Assembly: GCA_016705065.1 (NCBI GenBank)
Contig: JADIYY010000001.1
Coordinates: 372,001-436,000 of the forward strand
Origin: Candidatus Aalborgiella aggregata
GTDB taxonomy: Bacteria; Pseudomonadota; Gammaproteobacteria; Burkholderiales; Burkholderiaceae_C
Length of the DNA: 64,000 nt
Reading direction: 5' to 3'
Positions 1-7,850 of the stretch are shown in pieces. Below the pieces are notes generated by a model, which saw only the letters and a program-made list of their open reading frames with translations, made no database searches and was not told the origin of the DNA. Numbering within the stretch: position 1 is the first letter of the stretch; every line of letters starts with the position of its first letter. The position numbers and the translations under genes were made by a program.

Positions 1-134
1 TCTGTGGCAATTTCAGCACGCGTAGGAGGTGAACCTGTCGAGGCGATGGTGTTTTGAATCAATTCTAAAATCTGTTGCTGACGGGCAGTGAGTTTGATGG
101 TGAATTTATCGTTAAAACTAGGCATATCGTCCAT
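1..134 (-). CDS. lexA: LexA repressor, N-terminal fragment (runs off the window)
   Basis: Only the first 44 codons are present, because the gene leaves the window at base 1. The translation reads MDDMPSFNDKFTIKLTARQQ and continues through QILELIQNTIASTGSPPTRAEIA. This matches the LexA winged-helix DNA-binding domain (family pattern LTxRQQxxLxxI...PPTRAEIA). LexA represses SOS genes and cleaves itself on RecA filaments. The start ATG at 134 follows an AAGGAG ribosome site at 140-145 (minus strand). Two SOS boxes lie just upstream, as expected for autoregulation. The protease domain cannot be seen. The N-terminus has a few residues more than E. coli LexA. Confidence 0.9.
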   Translation of the reverse strand, partial: MDDMPSFNDKFTIKLTARQQQILELIQNTIASTGSPPTRAEIAT

Positions 135-151
135 GCTGTCTCCTTAGGTTT

Positions 152-191
152 ATCTGTGGATATGCACAGTATACTGTATTTATAGCCAGTT
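152..191. promoter_or_regulatory. Two tandem LexA (SOS) boxes in the lexA-lgt intergenic region
   Basis: Box 1 has CTGT at 154-157 and ACAG at 166-169 (CTGTGGATATGCACAG), an exact CTGT-N8-ACAG match. Box 2 has CTGT at 174-177 and CCAG at 186-189, one base off the consensus. Their centres are 20 bp apart, about two helical turns, so both dimers would bind the same DNA face. They precede lexA (minus strand) and may also affect lgt, which starts at 253. Confidence 0.85.
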
Positions 192-252
192 TTAATGATT
201 GTTGCATTTTTGCTATAAATTTTGAACCTTAACTGCTGTTAACATTCAATGC

Positions 253-1071
253 ATGCTGATTCACCCTCAAATTAACCCCGTCGCATTGCAACTGGGTCCT
301 TTGGCCATTCACTGGTATGGCTTGACTTATTTAGCGGCTTTTGGCTTATTTTTGCTGTTGGCCAGACAACGTCTACATCACCAACCTTTCGCCCGTTTAG
401 CAGGAAACGCACCGTCTCAATGGAAAAAACAAGATGTGGAAGACATCTTGTTTTTAGGTGTGATGGGTGTGATTTTGGGTGGGCGATTGGGCTACTGTTT
501 GTTTTACAAACCTATGTATTACGCAGCGCATCCTTTAGAAATTTTTGCCGTTTGGCAAGGCGGCATGAGCTTTCATGGTGGATTCCTAGGTGTAATCGCC
601 GCAGCAATTTGGTATTCCTATTCTCGTAAAAAACCATTTTGGCAGGTAATGGACTTTGGCGTTCCTTGCGCACCAACCGGATTGGCTGCCGGACGGATTG
701 GTAACTTTATCAACGGTGAATTACCGGGCCGCTTAGCCGACCCCTCTTTGCCTTGGGGTATGGTGTTCAGAGGCTATGGCGATGCGCCACGACATCCTTC
801 ACAAATCTACCAATTTTTGCTTGAAGGTTTACTTTTGTTTGTAGTCATGTGGATATACGCCCGTAAAGAGCGCAAGCAGGGGCAAGTTGCTGCTGTATTT
901 TTTGTAGGCTACGGCATTTTGCGGTTTGCGGCGGAGTTTTTCCGTGAGCCAGATGCGCATTTAGGTATTTTGTCTTTGGGAATGAGCATGGGTCAATGGC
1001 TGTGCGTTCCAATGATCATTGGAGGCGCGGCTTTGTGGATATGGTTTAACAAATCCAATACAAATAAATAA
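253..1071 (+). CDS. lgt: Prolipoprotein diacylglyceryl transferase
   Basis: Transfers the diacylglyceryl group of phosphatidylglycerol to the lipobox cysteine of prolipoproteins in the inner membrane, the first step of lipoprotein maturation. The 272-residue length is usual for Lgt. The family signature GRIGNFINGELPGR lies at residues 147-160. The HGG element is at 108-110, and several hydrophobic segments are spread through the protein (about 20-38, 66-85, 105-123, 192-203, 250-266). The start ATG at 253 lacks a clear Shine-Dalgarno sequence. The gene is divergent from lexA and stands alone; hfq begins 137 bp downstream. Confidence 0.96.
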   Translation: MLIHPQINPVALQLGPLAIHWYGLTYLAAFGLFLLLARQRLHHQPFARLAGNAPSQWKKQDVEDILFLGVMGVILGGRLGYCLFYKPMYYAAHPLEIFAVWQGGMSFHGGFLGVIAAAIWYSYSRKKPFWQVMDFGVPCAPTGLAAGRIGNFINGELPGRLADPSLPWGMVFRGYGDAPRHPSQIYQFLLEGLLLFVVMWIYARKERKQGQVAAVFFVGYGILRFAAEFFREPDAHLGILSLGMSMGQWLCVPMIIGGAALWIWFNKSNTNK

Positions 1072-1208
1072 ATGCAAAATATTTCTAAAATGGAACTAGA
1101 AATTGCAAATGCAGTCCATATATGAGTTGTACTGAGTATATTTTCAGACAACGAAAGCGTCAGTCAATCTGTTATTTTTAATCTTAACCAAAGAACACGG
1201 AGCATATC

Positions 1209-1484
1209 GTGACCTCAACCATGACCAACAAAGGCCAACTTTTGCAAGACCCATACCTCAATTTACTGCGCCGTGAACATGTGCCAGTGTCGATTTACCT
1301 CGTTAACGGCATCAAACTGCAAGGGCAAGTTGAGTCTTTTGATCAATACGTCATCTTGTTGCGCAATACTGTGACACAAATGGTTTACAAACATGCCATT
1401 TCAACCATTGTGCCTGGCAGAGCTGTTAATTTCCAGGCGACTTCTGAGGGTGATGTTGCTGTAAATCCTGCAGCAACAAACTAA
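1209..1484 (+). CDS. hfq: RNA chaperone Hfq
   Basis: Hexameric Sm-like chaperone that pairs small RNAs with mRNAs. The core GQLLQDPYLNLLRREHVPVS and the Sm1 (YLVNGIKLQG, FDQY) and Sm2 (YKHAIST) motifs are intact. After the core there is only a short acidic/Ala tail. Two starts are possible. GTG at 1209 sits 6 bases after a GGAG at 1199-1202. ATG at 1221 gives the usual MTNKGQ start but is 18 bases from that site. The ribosome site favours GTG, which adds four residues; homology favours ATG. First gene of the hfq-hflX-hflK-hflC cluster. Confidence 0.96.
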   Translation: MTSTMTNKGQLLQDPYLNLLRREHVPVSIYLVNGIKLQGQVESFDQYVILLRNTVTQMVYKHAISTIVPGRAVNFQATSEGDVAVNPAATN

Positions 1485-1578
1485 TTCCATTTCTAAATCA
1501 TCCGTGTCATCGTTATTTCGCCTTGCCGTGCTATTTGCACTGTCTGCGGCTCAATGCCTAGACACAATCGATTTATAA

Positions 1579-2766
1579 ATGGAACAAACAGTGCCAAATA
1601 CTTCTGTCGTTTCAACCCTTTTGGTGGGAGTAGACTTTGGTCACGACCATTTTGATGGCGCTTTGGATGAATTAGGCCTGCTGGCTCAGTCGGCCGGTTT
1701 GCAGCCAGTTGCACGCATCACTTGCAAACGTAAGGCACCCGATGCAGCCCTGTTTGTCGGCACGGGGAAAGCCGACGAAATCAAATTACTGGCACAGCAA
1801 ACAGGTGCGACTGAAGTATTGTTTGATCAAGCTTTGAGTCCAGCACAACAGCGCAATTTAGAACGTCGGCTTGAAATGCCTGTCAACGACAGAATTTTCC
1901 TCATCTTGAAAATCTTTGCACAACGCGCGCGTAGCCACGAGGGTAAATTACAAGTTGAATTAGCCAATTTGCAATATGTCAGTACCCGTCTGGTGCGACG
2001 CTGGTCTCATTTAGAGCGCCAAAGTGGTGGTATCGGTATGCGCGGCGGACCGGGCGAAAAGCAAATTGAGCTGGACAAACGCATCATTGGTGACGCAATC
2101 AAACGCACCAAAGAGCGTCTCGAAAAAGTCAAAAAACAACGCAATACACAACGCCGCCAACGCGACAAACGTCAAACTTTCAATATCTCATTGGTTGGCT
2201 ATACCAACGCAGGCAAATCGACTTTGTTCAATACTTTGGTCAAAGCACGCGCCTATGCGGCAGATCAATTGTTTGCCACACTCGACACAACCACTCGGCA
2301 ATTGTATTTAGGTGGTGCAGACGGTGAGGTGGGACGCTCTGTGTCGTTGTCCGATACGGTGGGCTTTATTCGCAACTTACCGCATGACTTGGTTGATGCT
2401 TTTCGTGCCACCTTGCAAGAAGCCATTGATGCCGATTTGCTGATTCATGTCGTCGATGCAGCCAACCCTGAATACCCAGAACAAATTGCTGAAGTACAGC
2501 GTGTGCTGAAAGAAATTGGCGCAGACAAAGTGCCTCAATTATTGGTATTTAACAAATTTGATGCTCTTGAAATGTCGCAACATGTCCGTCATGTGAGTGA
2601 CACCTATGAGATAGAGGGGCAAGATATCCCTCGGATATGGGTCAGTGCCAAAACGGGGCAAGGTATCCCTGCCTTGCGTGAACAATTGGCCAGGACCGTG
2701 CAAGAAGCGTTGGGAACTGAGGATAATACTGTTAGCGATCCGCGATTTGCATCAATAGAGCATTGA
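1579..2766 (+). CDS. hflX: GTPase HflX (ribosome-rescue/splitting GTPase)
   Basis: HflX binds 50S subunits and splits stalled ribosomes under stress, using GTP. Seen here: an N-terminal HflX domain (residues about 10-195) with the glycine-rich GGIGMRGGPGE at 150-160, followed by a charged coiled coil (160-198). The G domain has G1 GYTNAGKS (207-214), G3 in SDTVGF and G4 NKFD. The 395-residue length is normal. It lies 95 bp after hfq and 58 bp before hflK, the conserved proteobacterial order. Confidence 0.96.
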   Translation: MEQTVPNTSVVSTLLVGVDFGHDHFDGALDELGLLAQSAGLQPVARITCKRKAPDAALFVGTGKADEIKLLAQQTGATEVLFDQALSPAQQRNLERRLEMPVNDRIFLILKIFAQRARSHEGKLQVELANLQYVSTRLVRRWSHLERQSGGIGMRGGPGEKQIELDKRIIGDAIKRTKERLEKVKKQRNTQRRQRDKRQTFNISLVGYTNAGKSTLFNTLVKARAYAADQLFATLDTTTRQLYLGGADGEVGRSVSLSDTVGFIRNLPHDLVDAFRATLQEAIDADLLIHVVDAANPEYPEQIAEVQRVLKEIGADKVPQLLVFNKFDALEMSQHVRHVSDTYEIEGQDIPRIWVSAKTGQGIPALREQLARTVQEALGTEDNTVSDPRFASIEH

Positions 2767-2824
2767 TTGAGATTTCGATTTTGATTTGTTGGATTAGATA
2801 AGATATTTATACAGAGAAATTTTT

Positions 2825-4252
2825 ATGATGATTCATTTGCCAGCTGTGAATGTGAGTAAATTGACGCAACGCATTAAACATGCGGCGCTGGGCATGTTCA
2901 ATTTGAACGACTCTAAGTGGGGTCGTGAAGGTGAAAAGCCCTCACAAGATGGTGCGGATTTGCCGCCTGTGCCGCCTTCATCATCGCCTAACGACTCTCA
3001 GGACAAACCAAGCTATCAAGCGCCACAAGGCAATAAACGCCCCAATGAAGGGCCGCCAGATTTGGATGAATTGTGGCGTGATTTCAATCAAAAATTGGGT
3101 GGCATATTTGGTGGTGCGAAAGATAAAGGACGCCAACCGCCTAACTTTGGTGGCAACAATGGCGGCGGGAACGGCAATGGGAATGGCGGAGGTTTTCAAC
3201 CCGATATGAAAAGCGCTGGAAAAGGAGCTGTCTTGGTAGCCGCAGTCGCCGCCTTAATTTGGTTTGGAACTGGATTTTTTATCGTGCAAGAGGGTCAACA
3301 AGCTGTGATTACCCGTTTTGGTGAAATCAAAGGCACGCGGGAGGCCGGCTTCAACTGGCGTTTGCCTTACCCCATTGAACGTCATGAGACAGTAGCTTTG
3401 ACACAATTGCGCTCTATCGAAATTGGTCGCGGCACGACGGTGCAAGGAACGGGTTTGAAAGATTCGTCCATGTTGACGCAAGATGAAAACATTGTTGACA
3501 TCAAATTCACCGTTCAATACCGCTTGAAAAGCGCTGCAGATTTTCTATTTCAAAACCGTAATCCCGACGATGCTGTGACCAAAGCCGCTGAGTCCGCTAT
3601 TCGCGAAGTGGTGGGCAAAGGTGCGATGGACACGGTATTGAATAAAGACCGTGAATCGATTCAGCGTGATGTATTGGCCAGTATTCAAGCTCAAATGGAC
3701 CGTTACAAAACAGGTATCCATGTGCAAACAGTGAATATTCAGAACGTGCAACCCCCTGAGCCAGTGCAGGCAGCTTTTGACGATGCGCTGAAAGCTGGAC
3801 AAGATAGAGACCGTTTGAAAAACGAAGGTCAAGCCTACGCCAATGATGTTGTGCCGCGTGCCAAAGGTACTGCTGCTCGCTTGAAAGAAGAAGCCGATGG
3901 CTACAAAGCCAACGTGATTGCCCGTGCAGAAGGTGATGCGCAGCGTTTTAAATCGATTCAAGTTGAATACAGCAAAGCACCACAAGTCACTCGTGATCGC
4001 TTGTATTTGGACACCATGCAACAAATTTACAGCAATGTAACCAAGGTGGTTGTGGATTCAAAACAAGGAAACAACTTGCTGTATTTGCCCTTGGACAAAA
4101 TCATGCAGTTGACTGCGGCAGGGACAAGTACTGCAAATGGGACTACCGACACCAACGCTGTAGCCAATGCCAGTAGCGCAACGCCTGCGACCCCGATTGC
4201 ACCCGCGAACACTGCCGACTCACGCTCACGTGACACCAGCCGTTCACGCTAA
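2825..4252 (+). CDS. hflK: FtsH protease modulator HflK
   Basis: Forms the inner-membrane HflKC cage with HflC around FtsH. A long disordered N-terminal region rich in Pro, Gly and Asn (residues about 30-130, with a glycine/asparagine stretch near 107-123) precedes one membrane helix (about 135-155) and an SPFH domain beginning VQEGQQAVITRFGEIKGT. The C-terminus is a Thr/Ala/Asn-rich tail ending in an Arg/Ser motif. Length is 475 residues, a little longer than the E. coli protein because of the two low-complexity ends. The next gene is hflC, 21 bp downstream. Confidence 0.95.
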   Translation: MMIHLPAVNVSKLTQRIKHAALGMFNLNDSKWGREGEKPSQDGADLPPVPPSSSPNDSQDKPSYQAPQGNKRPNEGPPDLDELWRDFNQKLGGIFGGAKDKGRQPPNFGGNNGGGNGNGNGGGFQPDMKSAGKGAVLVAAVAALIWFGTGFFIVQEGQQAVITRFGEIKGTREAGFNWRLPYPIERHETVALTQLRSIEIGRGTTVQGTGLKDSSMLTQDENIVDIKFTVQYRLKSAADFLFQNRNPDDAVTKAAESAIREVVGKGAMDTVLNKDRESIQRDVLASIQAQMDRYKTGIHVQTVNIQNVQPPEPVQAAFDDALKAGQDRDRLKNEGQAYANDVVPRAKGTAARLKEEADGYKANVIARAEGDAQRFKSIQVEYSKAPQVTRDRLYLDTMQQIYSNVTKVVVDSKQGNNLLYLPLDKIMQLTAAGTSTANGTTDTNAVANASSATPATPIAPANTADSRSRDTSRSR

Positions 4253-4273
4253 GATATTTGAAAGCTATTTAAC

Positions 4274-5155
4274 ATGAATAAATTAGGATTCATCATTGCG
4301 TCGATACTGTTGGCCATTGTTGTCATGGCATCAACCTTGTTTGTGGTTGATCAACGGCAATTTGGCGTGCTTTATTCGTTTGGTCAAATTAAAGAAGTGA
4401 TTACCGAGCCAGGCTTGCGCTTCAAATTGCCGCAACCCTTTCAAAATGTGGTCTTTCTGGATAAGCGTGTTTTGACCTTGGACAGCCCTGAAACCGGTTC
4501 AATCCAAACCGCTGAGAAAAAGAATTTGGTAGTGGATTGGCTGGTGAAATGGCGCATTGCCGACGCCAAGCAATTCATCCGCAACAATGCAGGTGGTGCG
4601 AACATTGCCACAGCCGAGCAGCGTTTGTCATCGGTTGTGCAAGATGCGCTGAACTCTGAAGTGACCAAGCGTACCGTGAAAGATGTGTTGTCAACTGACC
4701 GTGACAAAATCATGCTCGGCGTGCAACAGCGTTTGGTTGACGATGCCAAAACATTCGGCATAGAAATTGTCGATGTGCGCATCAAGCGCGTAGATTTTCC
4801 AGCCTCTGTGGCGGACTCGGTTTACCAACGTATGAAATCAGAACGTCAACAAGTGGCGAATGAACTGCGCTCCACTGGTGGTGCTGAAGGCGAAAAAATT
4901 CGCGCCGATGCCGATCGTCAACGCGAAATCTTGGTGGCGGAAGCCTACCGCGATGCGCAAAAAATCAAAGGTGAGGGTGATGCCAAAGCCGCATCTTTGT
5001 ATGCCGAATCATTTGGCCGCGACCCGCAGTTTGCGCAGTTCTACCGCAGTTTGGATGCATACAAAGCCAGCTTCAGTAAAAAGAGTGACGTGATGGTGCT
5101 GGACCCCAATTCATCTGAATTTTTCAAAGCCATGCGCAATGGCGGCTTGAAATAA
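4274..5155 (+). CDS. hflC: FtsH protease modulator HflC
   Basis: Partner of HflK in the SPFH complex that restrains FtsH. There is one N-terminal membrane anchor (residues about 5-25), then the SPFH domain starting VVDQRQFGVLYSFGQIKEV. An Ala/Glu/Arg-rich coiled coil (EGEKIRADADRQREILVAEA) follows at about 205-245. The 293-residue length is typical. It is the last gene of the cluster and is closed by a strong hairpin terminator at 5177-5204. Downstream genes often found after hflC, such as hisZ and purA, are absent here. Confidence 0.95.
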   Translation: MNKLGFIIASILLAIVVMASTLFVVDQRQFGVLYSFGQIKEVITEPGLRFKLPQPFQNVVFLDKRVLTLDSPETGSIQTAEKKNLVVDWLVKWRIADAKQFIRNNAGGANIATAEQRLSSVVQDALNSEVTKRTVKDVLSTDRDKIMLGVQQRLVDDAKTFGIEIVDVRIKRVDFPASVADSVYQRMKSERQQVANELRSTGGAEGEKIRADADRQREILVAEAYRDAQKIKGEGDAKAASLYAESFGRDPQFAQFYRSLDAYKASFSKKSDVMVLDPNSSEFFKAMRNGGLK

Positions 5156-5176
5156 GAACAACGCATTGTTGTTGAT

Positions 5177-5204
5177 AAAAAGGGCTGATACATCAGCCCT
5201 TTTT
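5177..5204. terminator. Bidirectional intrinsic terminator between hflC and the MBL-fold gene
   Basis: Perfect stem AGGGCTGA-TACA-TCAGCCCT flanked by AAAA on the left and TTTTT on the right. It sits between convergent genes (hflC plus strand, MBL hydrolase minus strand), so it can serve both. Confidence 0.85.
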
Positions 5205-5210
5205 ATTGCG

Positions 5211-6323
5211 TCAAACCGCTCTGAATCGGTAGATCTTGTCTGTTCCCAGCGAGCGCTTCAATTGACCTTTGAACCACAAGTAATGCAAATGCGCCACAAT
5301 CTCGCCCATGGCAAAAGTGGTTTGGTGTAAATCCAGTGGGCGCTTAAACATCACCGGCAGCACATCATATGCACTGCATGCCTTGATTTGACAGGCTTCT
5401 AAAACCTCTGCCAAACGGTCTTGGTGGTGCGTGTGCAATTGCTGCACGCGTTCATGCACACCGACAAATGGTTTGCCATGTGAGGGTAGCGTCAATGTCT
5501 GGGTGTCGCATGATTTGAATTTGTCGATTGAATCCAAAAACAACTGCAAGGCATTGGCTTCAGGTTCATTGTCATAGACGCTGACATTGGTGGAAATGCG
5601 CGGCAACATCATGTCGCCACCCAACAAAATGGCTTTGTTTGCATCGCCATCATCCGTTTCAGAATACAAGGCAATGTGTTCAGGCGCATGGCCGTAACCA
5701 CTGATGCATTGCCAGCGTCGCTTGCCAATCATGAAGCTGTCGCCGTCCATCATGCGTCTGTGGCTATTGGGCACAGTGGGTACCAGGCTGGCAAAGTAAC
5801 TGCTTCTGTCTTTGAGTTTGTTTTGTGACTCGACATCCACCCAACCGTGTAGTGCAAAAAATGCCGCAGCGGGTGAGCCACCAAAACTGCTGGGTGCTTG
5901 GCTTGCCAAACGTGCCACGGTGAAATCGGTACCGCTGATCCACATGCGCACGCCAAAGCGCTCGCACAGCCAATGCGCCAAGCCAATGTGGTCCGGGTGC
6001 ATGTGGGTCACAATCACGCGCAGCACAGGCAAGCCCTGCAGCACATTCACAAATACTTGTTCCCATAGCGCGCGTGTTTCCGGTTTGTCAATGCAGCAGT
6101 CCACAATGGTCCACCCTTGCACGCCGTCTATTTCATCGCGCAATAACCACACATTGATGTGGTTCAAGGCAAAGGGCAGTGGCAAGCGCACCCAATATAC
6201 GCCTGAGGCCACTTCAATGCCATGTCCAGGAGCTGGCAATTGCTCACCTAATGGGTAAGTCAAGCGGCTTTCCAGTAGGGCAGCTATTGCATGGCTTGAA
6301 AGTTCTTTGGTAGTGTTGGTCAT
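5211..6323 (-). CDS. Metallo-beta-lactamase-fold hydrolase (function not defined)
   Basis: The 370-residue protein has an MBL fold with the metal motif THMHPDHIG (HxHxDH, residues about 107-114) and later His/Asp ligands in GYGHAPEHIALYS and GGDMMLP. A C-terminal helical domain resembles the winged-helix tail of LACTB2-type proteins. The family includes thioesterases, glyoxalase II-like enzymes and nucleases, so the substrate cannot be read from the sequence. It is divergent from a LiuR-like MerR regulator and shares its operator, which hints at a role in acyl-CoA or branched-chain amino acid breakdown (inference). Confidence 0.8.
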   Translation of the reverse strand: MTNTTKELSSHAIAALLESRLTYPLGEQLPAPGHGIEVASGVYWVRLPLPFALNHINVWLLRDEIDGVQGWTIVDCCIDKPETRALWEQVFVNVLQGLPVLRVIVTHMHPDHIGLAHWLCERFGVRMWISGTDFTVARLASQAPSSFGGSPAAAFFALHGWVDVESQNKLKDRSSYFASLVPTVPNSHRRMMDGDSFMIGKRRWQCISGYGHAPEHIALYSETDDGDANKAILLGGDMMLPRISTNVSVYDNEPEANALQLFLDSIDKFKSCDTQTLTLPSHGKPFVGVHERVQQLHTHHQDRLAEVLEACQIKACSAYDVLPVMFKRPLDLHQTTFAMGEIVAHLHYLWFKGQLKRSLGTDKIYRFRAV

Positions 6324-6373
6324 GGTTCATTTCTGGCTTATCCGTTTTGAGCCATAATCGCTCAAAGCGTGCA

Positions 6374-6395
6374 TTTACCTTTACGTAAACGTCAA
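6374..6395. promoter_or_regulatory. Probable LiuR/MerR operator in the MBL-merR divergent region
   Basis: A near-palindrome whose right half is GTAAACGTCAA and whose left half is TTTACCTTTAC. It differs at only two positions from the perfect palindrome upstream of icmF (32542-32563). Its place between the divergent MBL and merR genes fits an autoregulated MerR-family operator. The link to LiuR rests on the resemblance of the adjacent regulator. Confidence 0.7.
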
Positions 6396-6463
6396 CTAGG
6401 CTGAGTCATCTTAACCGAATTACACATTTCACATCGTCATCTATCTAAATCAAATTTACTGCC

Positions 6464-6856
6464 ATGAGTACCAGCTACACCATCACCGATTTGGCCAAGG
6501 AGTTTGACCTAACCACGCGTGCCATTCGCTTTTATGAAGACATGGGTTTGCTGTCACCCCAGCGCCAAGGCGAAGGCGGTCGCAGCCGCATCTACAGCGC
6601 ACGCGACCGTACACGCTTGAAGTTGACACTGCGCGCCAAGCGCTTAGGTTTATCACTCACCGAAGCCAAAGAAATCATCGACCTCTACGATAGCCCACGC
6701 GACACCGGCGCACAGCTGCAAAAGTTCTTATCCGTCCTCGCCACCCACAAAGCTGCACTGCTGGCACAAATGACCGATTTGCAAGCCAATCTAGACGAAG
6801 TCAAAGCCCACGAAAAAGAAGCAAAAGCCTTGCTGGCGAAAGTTAACATGAAGTAA
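6464..6856 (+). CDS. liuR: MerR-family regulator, LiuR-like
   Basis: A 130-residue DNA-binding regulator. The winged helix-turn-helix runs from YTITDLAKEFDLTTRAIRFYEDMGLLSP (about 5-32) through the GGRSRIYSARDRTRLKLTLRAKRLG wing region. A coiled-coil dimer helix follows to the C-terminus. There is no cysteine cluster, so it is not a metal or SoxR-type sensor. The SPRDTGAQLQKFL segment after the HTH matches the LiuR group, which controls leucine/isovalerate and other branched acyl-CoA genes. The symbol is by resemblance only. The gene is divergent from the MBL hydrolase. The probable operator is also found before icmF. Confidence 0.8.
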   Translation: MSTSYTITDLAKEFDLTTRAIRFYEDMGLLSPQRQGEGGRSRIYSARDRTRLKLTLRAKRLGLSLTEAKEIIDLYDSPRDTGAQLQKFLSVLATHKAALLAQMTDLQANLDEVKAHEKEAKALLAKVNMK

Positions 6857-6905
6857 TGCTATATATTTAATAGCAACTGAGGAAGAAGATACGCTAGAAA
6901 TAGCC
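6857..6905 (+). repeat. Dispersed repeat copy D, directly after merR
   Basis: Starts on the base after the merR stop codon with TGCTATATATTTAATAGC and continues with diverged versions of the second half (GATACGCTAG, AATAGCCA). The first half is identical to copy A (35435). The second half is the most degraded of the set. Confidence 0.7.
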
Positions 6906-6937
6906 AGAAAAGACGTGCTAAATGACTTTGCCTCTTC

Positions 6938-7561
6938 TTATTTGGAGTTATCAGTCGTGCCCTTGAGCATCCATGCGCTGAGGCTTGCTTGCATAGCTTT
7001 GTCGAAGGGCATATCCAAATCTTGCACTTGACTTTTATGTACGAATACTGTGAAACCACCGCCGACCATATAAGCCAAAGGGATGTAAATAGCGACCTGA
7101 TCAGTTAAATTATCTTGGGTCGGAAGGGTGTCAAGATCGCTTCTAGTTAAAAAACCAGCTATCTTGAAATTTGGATGATCAAAGCTAACGATAACAGGCC
7201 TTCCCTTGGCCGACCCGCCGCCTGCCTTAAAGTAATCAGTCAAATCGCGAATCGAACTGAAAATCGAGCCCAATATGGGGACCCGCTTGATGAATCCCTC
7301 CAAGAATCCGCTAATACGCCGTGCGGTGAAAGCCTCGGAAGTTCTGCCGAGAGCATAAAGTACGATTAGCCCTGCGACAATACCAATGCCGAATGGCAAA
7401 TCACGGGAAACACCAAGACGGGCAAGTATTCCAGTAAACGTGCTGTCGAATAATTCAGCGAACCAAAAAAGACAATAAAAAGTCAACAGAAACGGCAGAA
7501 GAACAAAGGCGCCTTTGATCAAATTGTCGAAAATGTTACTTTGTACACTTTTGAAATTCAT
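6938..7561 (-). CDS. DUF502 family membrane protein
   Basis: A 207-residue protein of the DUF502 family, unknown function. Two membrane helices are visible at about 17-38 and 54-76. They are followed by the conserved cytoplasmic part with RVPILGSIFSSIRDL, RPVIVSFDHP and VAIYIPLAYMVGGGFTVFV. This gene stands alone and convergent with merR, separated by repeat copy D. It starts at ATG 7561. Nothing in the sequence indicates a specific role. Confidence 0.85.
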   Translation of the reverse strand: MNFKSVQSNIFDNLIKGAFVLLPFLLTFYCLFWFAELFDSTFTGILARLGVSRDLPFGIGIVAGLIVLYALGRTSEAFTARRISGFLEGFIKRVPILGSIFSSIRDLTDYFKAGGGSAKGRPVIVSFDHPNFKIAGFLTRSDLDTLPTQDNLTDQVAIYIPLAYMVGGGFTVFVHKSQVQDLDMPFDKAMQASLSAWMLKGTTDNSK

Positions 7562-7730
7562 TCACGCTACTTCAAATTGTGTCGACATTGGGATGTGGTC
7601 TTCGTTTCATAACTCGCCTTTTACTCCAGCACGGTAGGTTGAATAAATGTAGATAAAACGGTACTTAAAAAAAGAACCTAATTTCGCTCGATCGTGGCTA
7701 TTACGCAATAGCAAGAAACCACCGTATTAT

Positions 7731-7805
7731 TGGTGGGCGATACAAGTTTCGAACTTGTGACCCCTGCAGTGTGAATGCAGTGCTCTACCCCTGAGCTAAC
7801 CGCCC
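7731..7805 (-). tRNA. tRNA-Val (CAC)
   Basis: Reading the minus strand, the acceptor stem GGGCGGT pairs with ATCGCCC (one G-T wobble). The D arm (TTAGCTCAGGGGTAGAGCA), the anticodon stem CTGCA/TGCAG with loop TTCACAC (anticodon CAC) and the T arm with GTTCGAAAC are all complete. CCA is encoded at 7731-7733. Total 75 nt. Confidence 0.95.
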
Positions 7806-7850
7806 GATACTGGTTCAGTACAACCTTGGATTATACAACGACGAGGCAGA

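Noticed and set aside
170..240. A ninth repeat copy near 170-235 (TTGCTATAAATTTTGAACC)
   Set aside because: Only a short GCTATA-like stretch matches; the diagnostic GGCAATAAATACGC block is absent.
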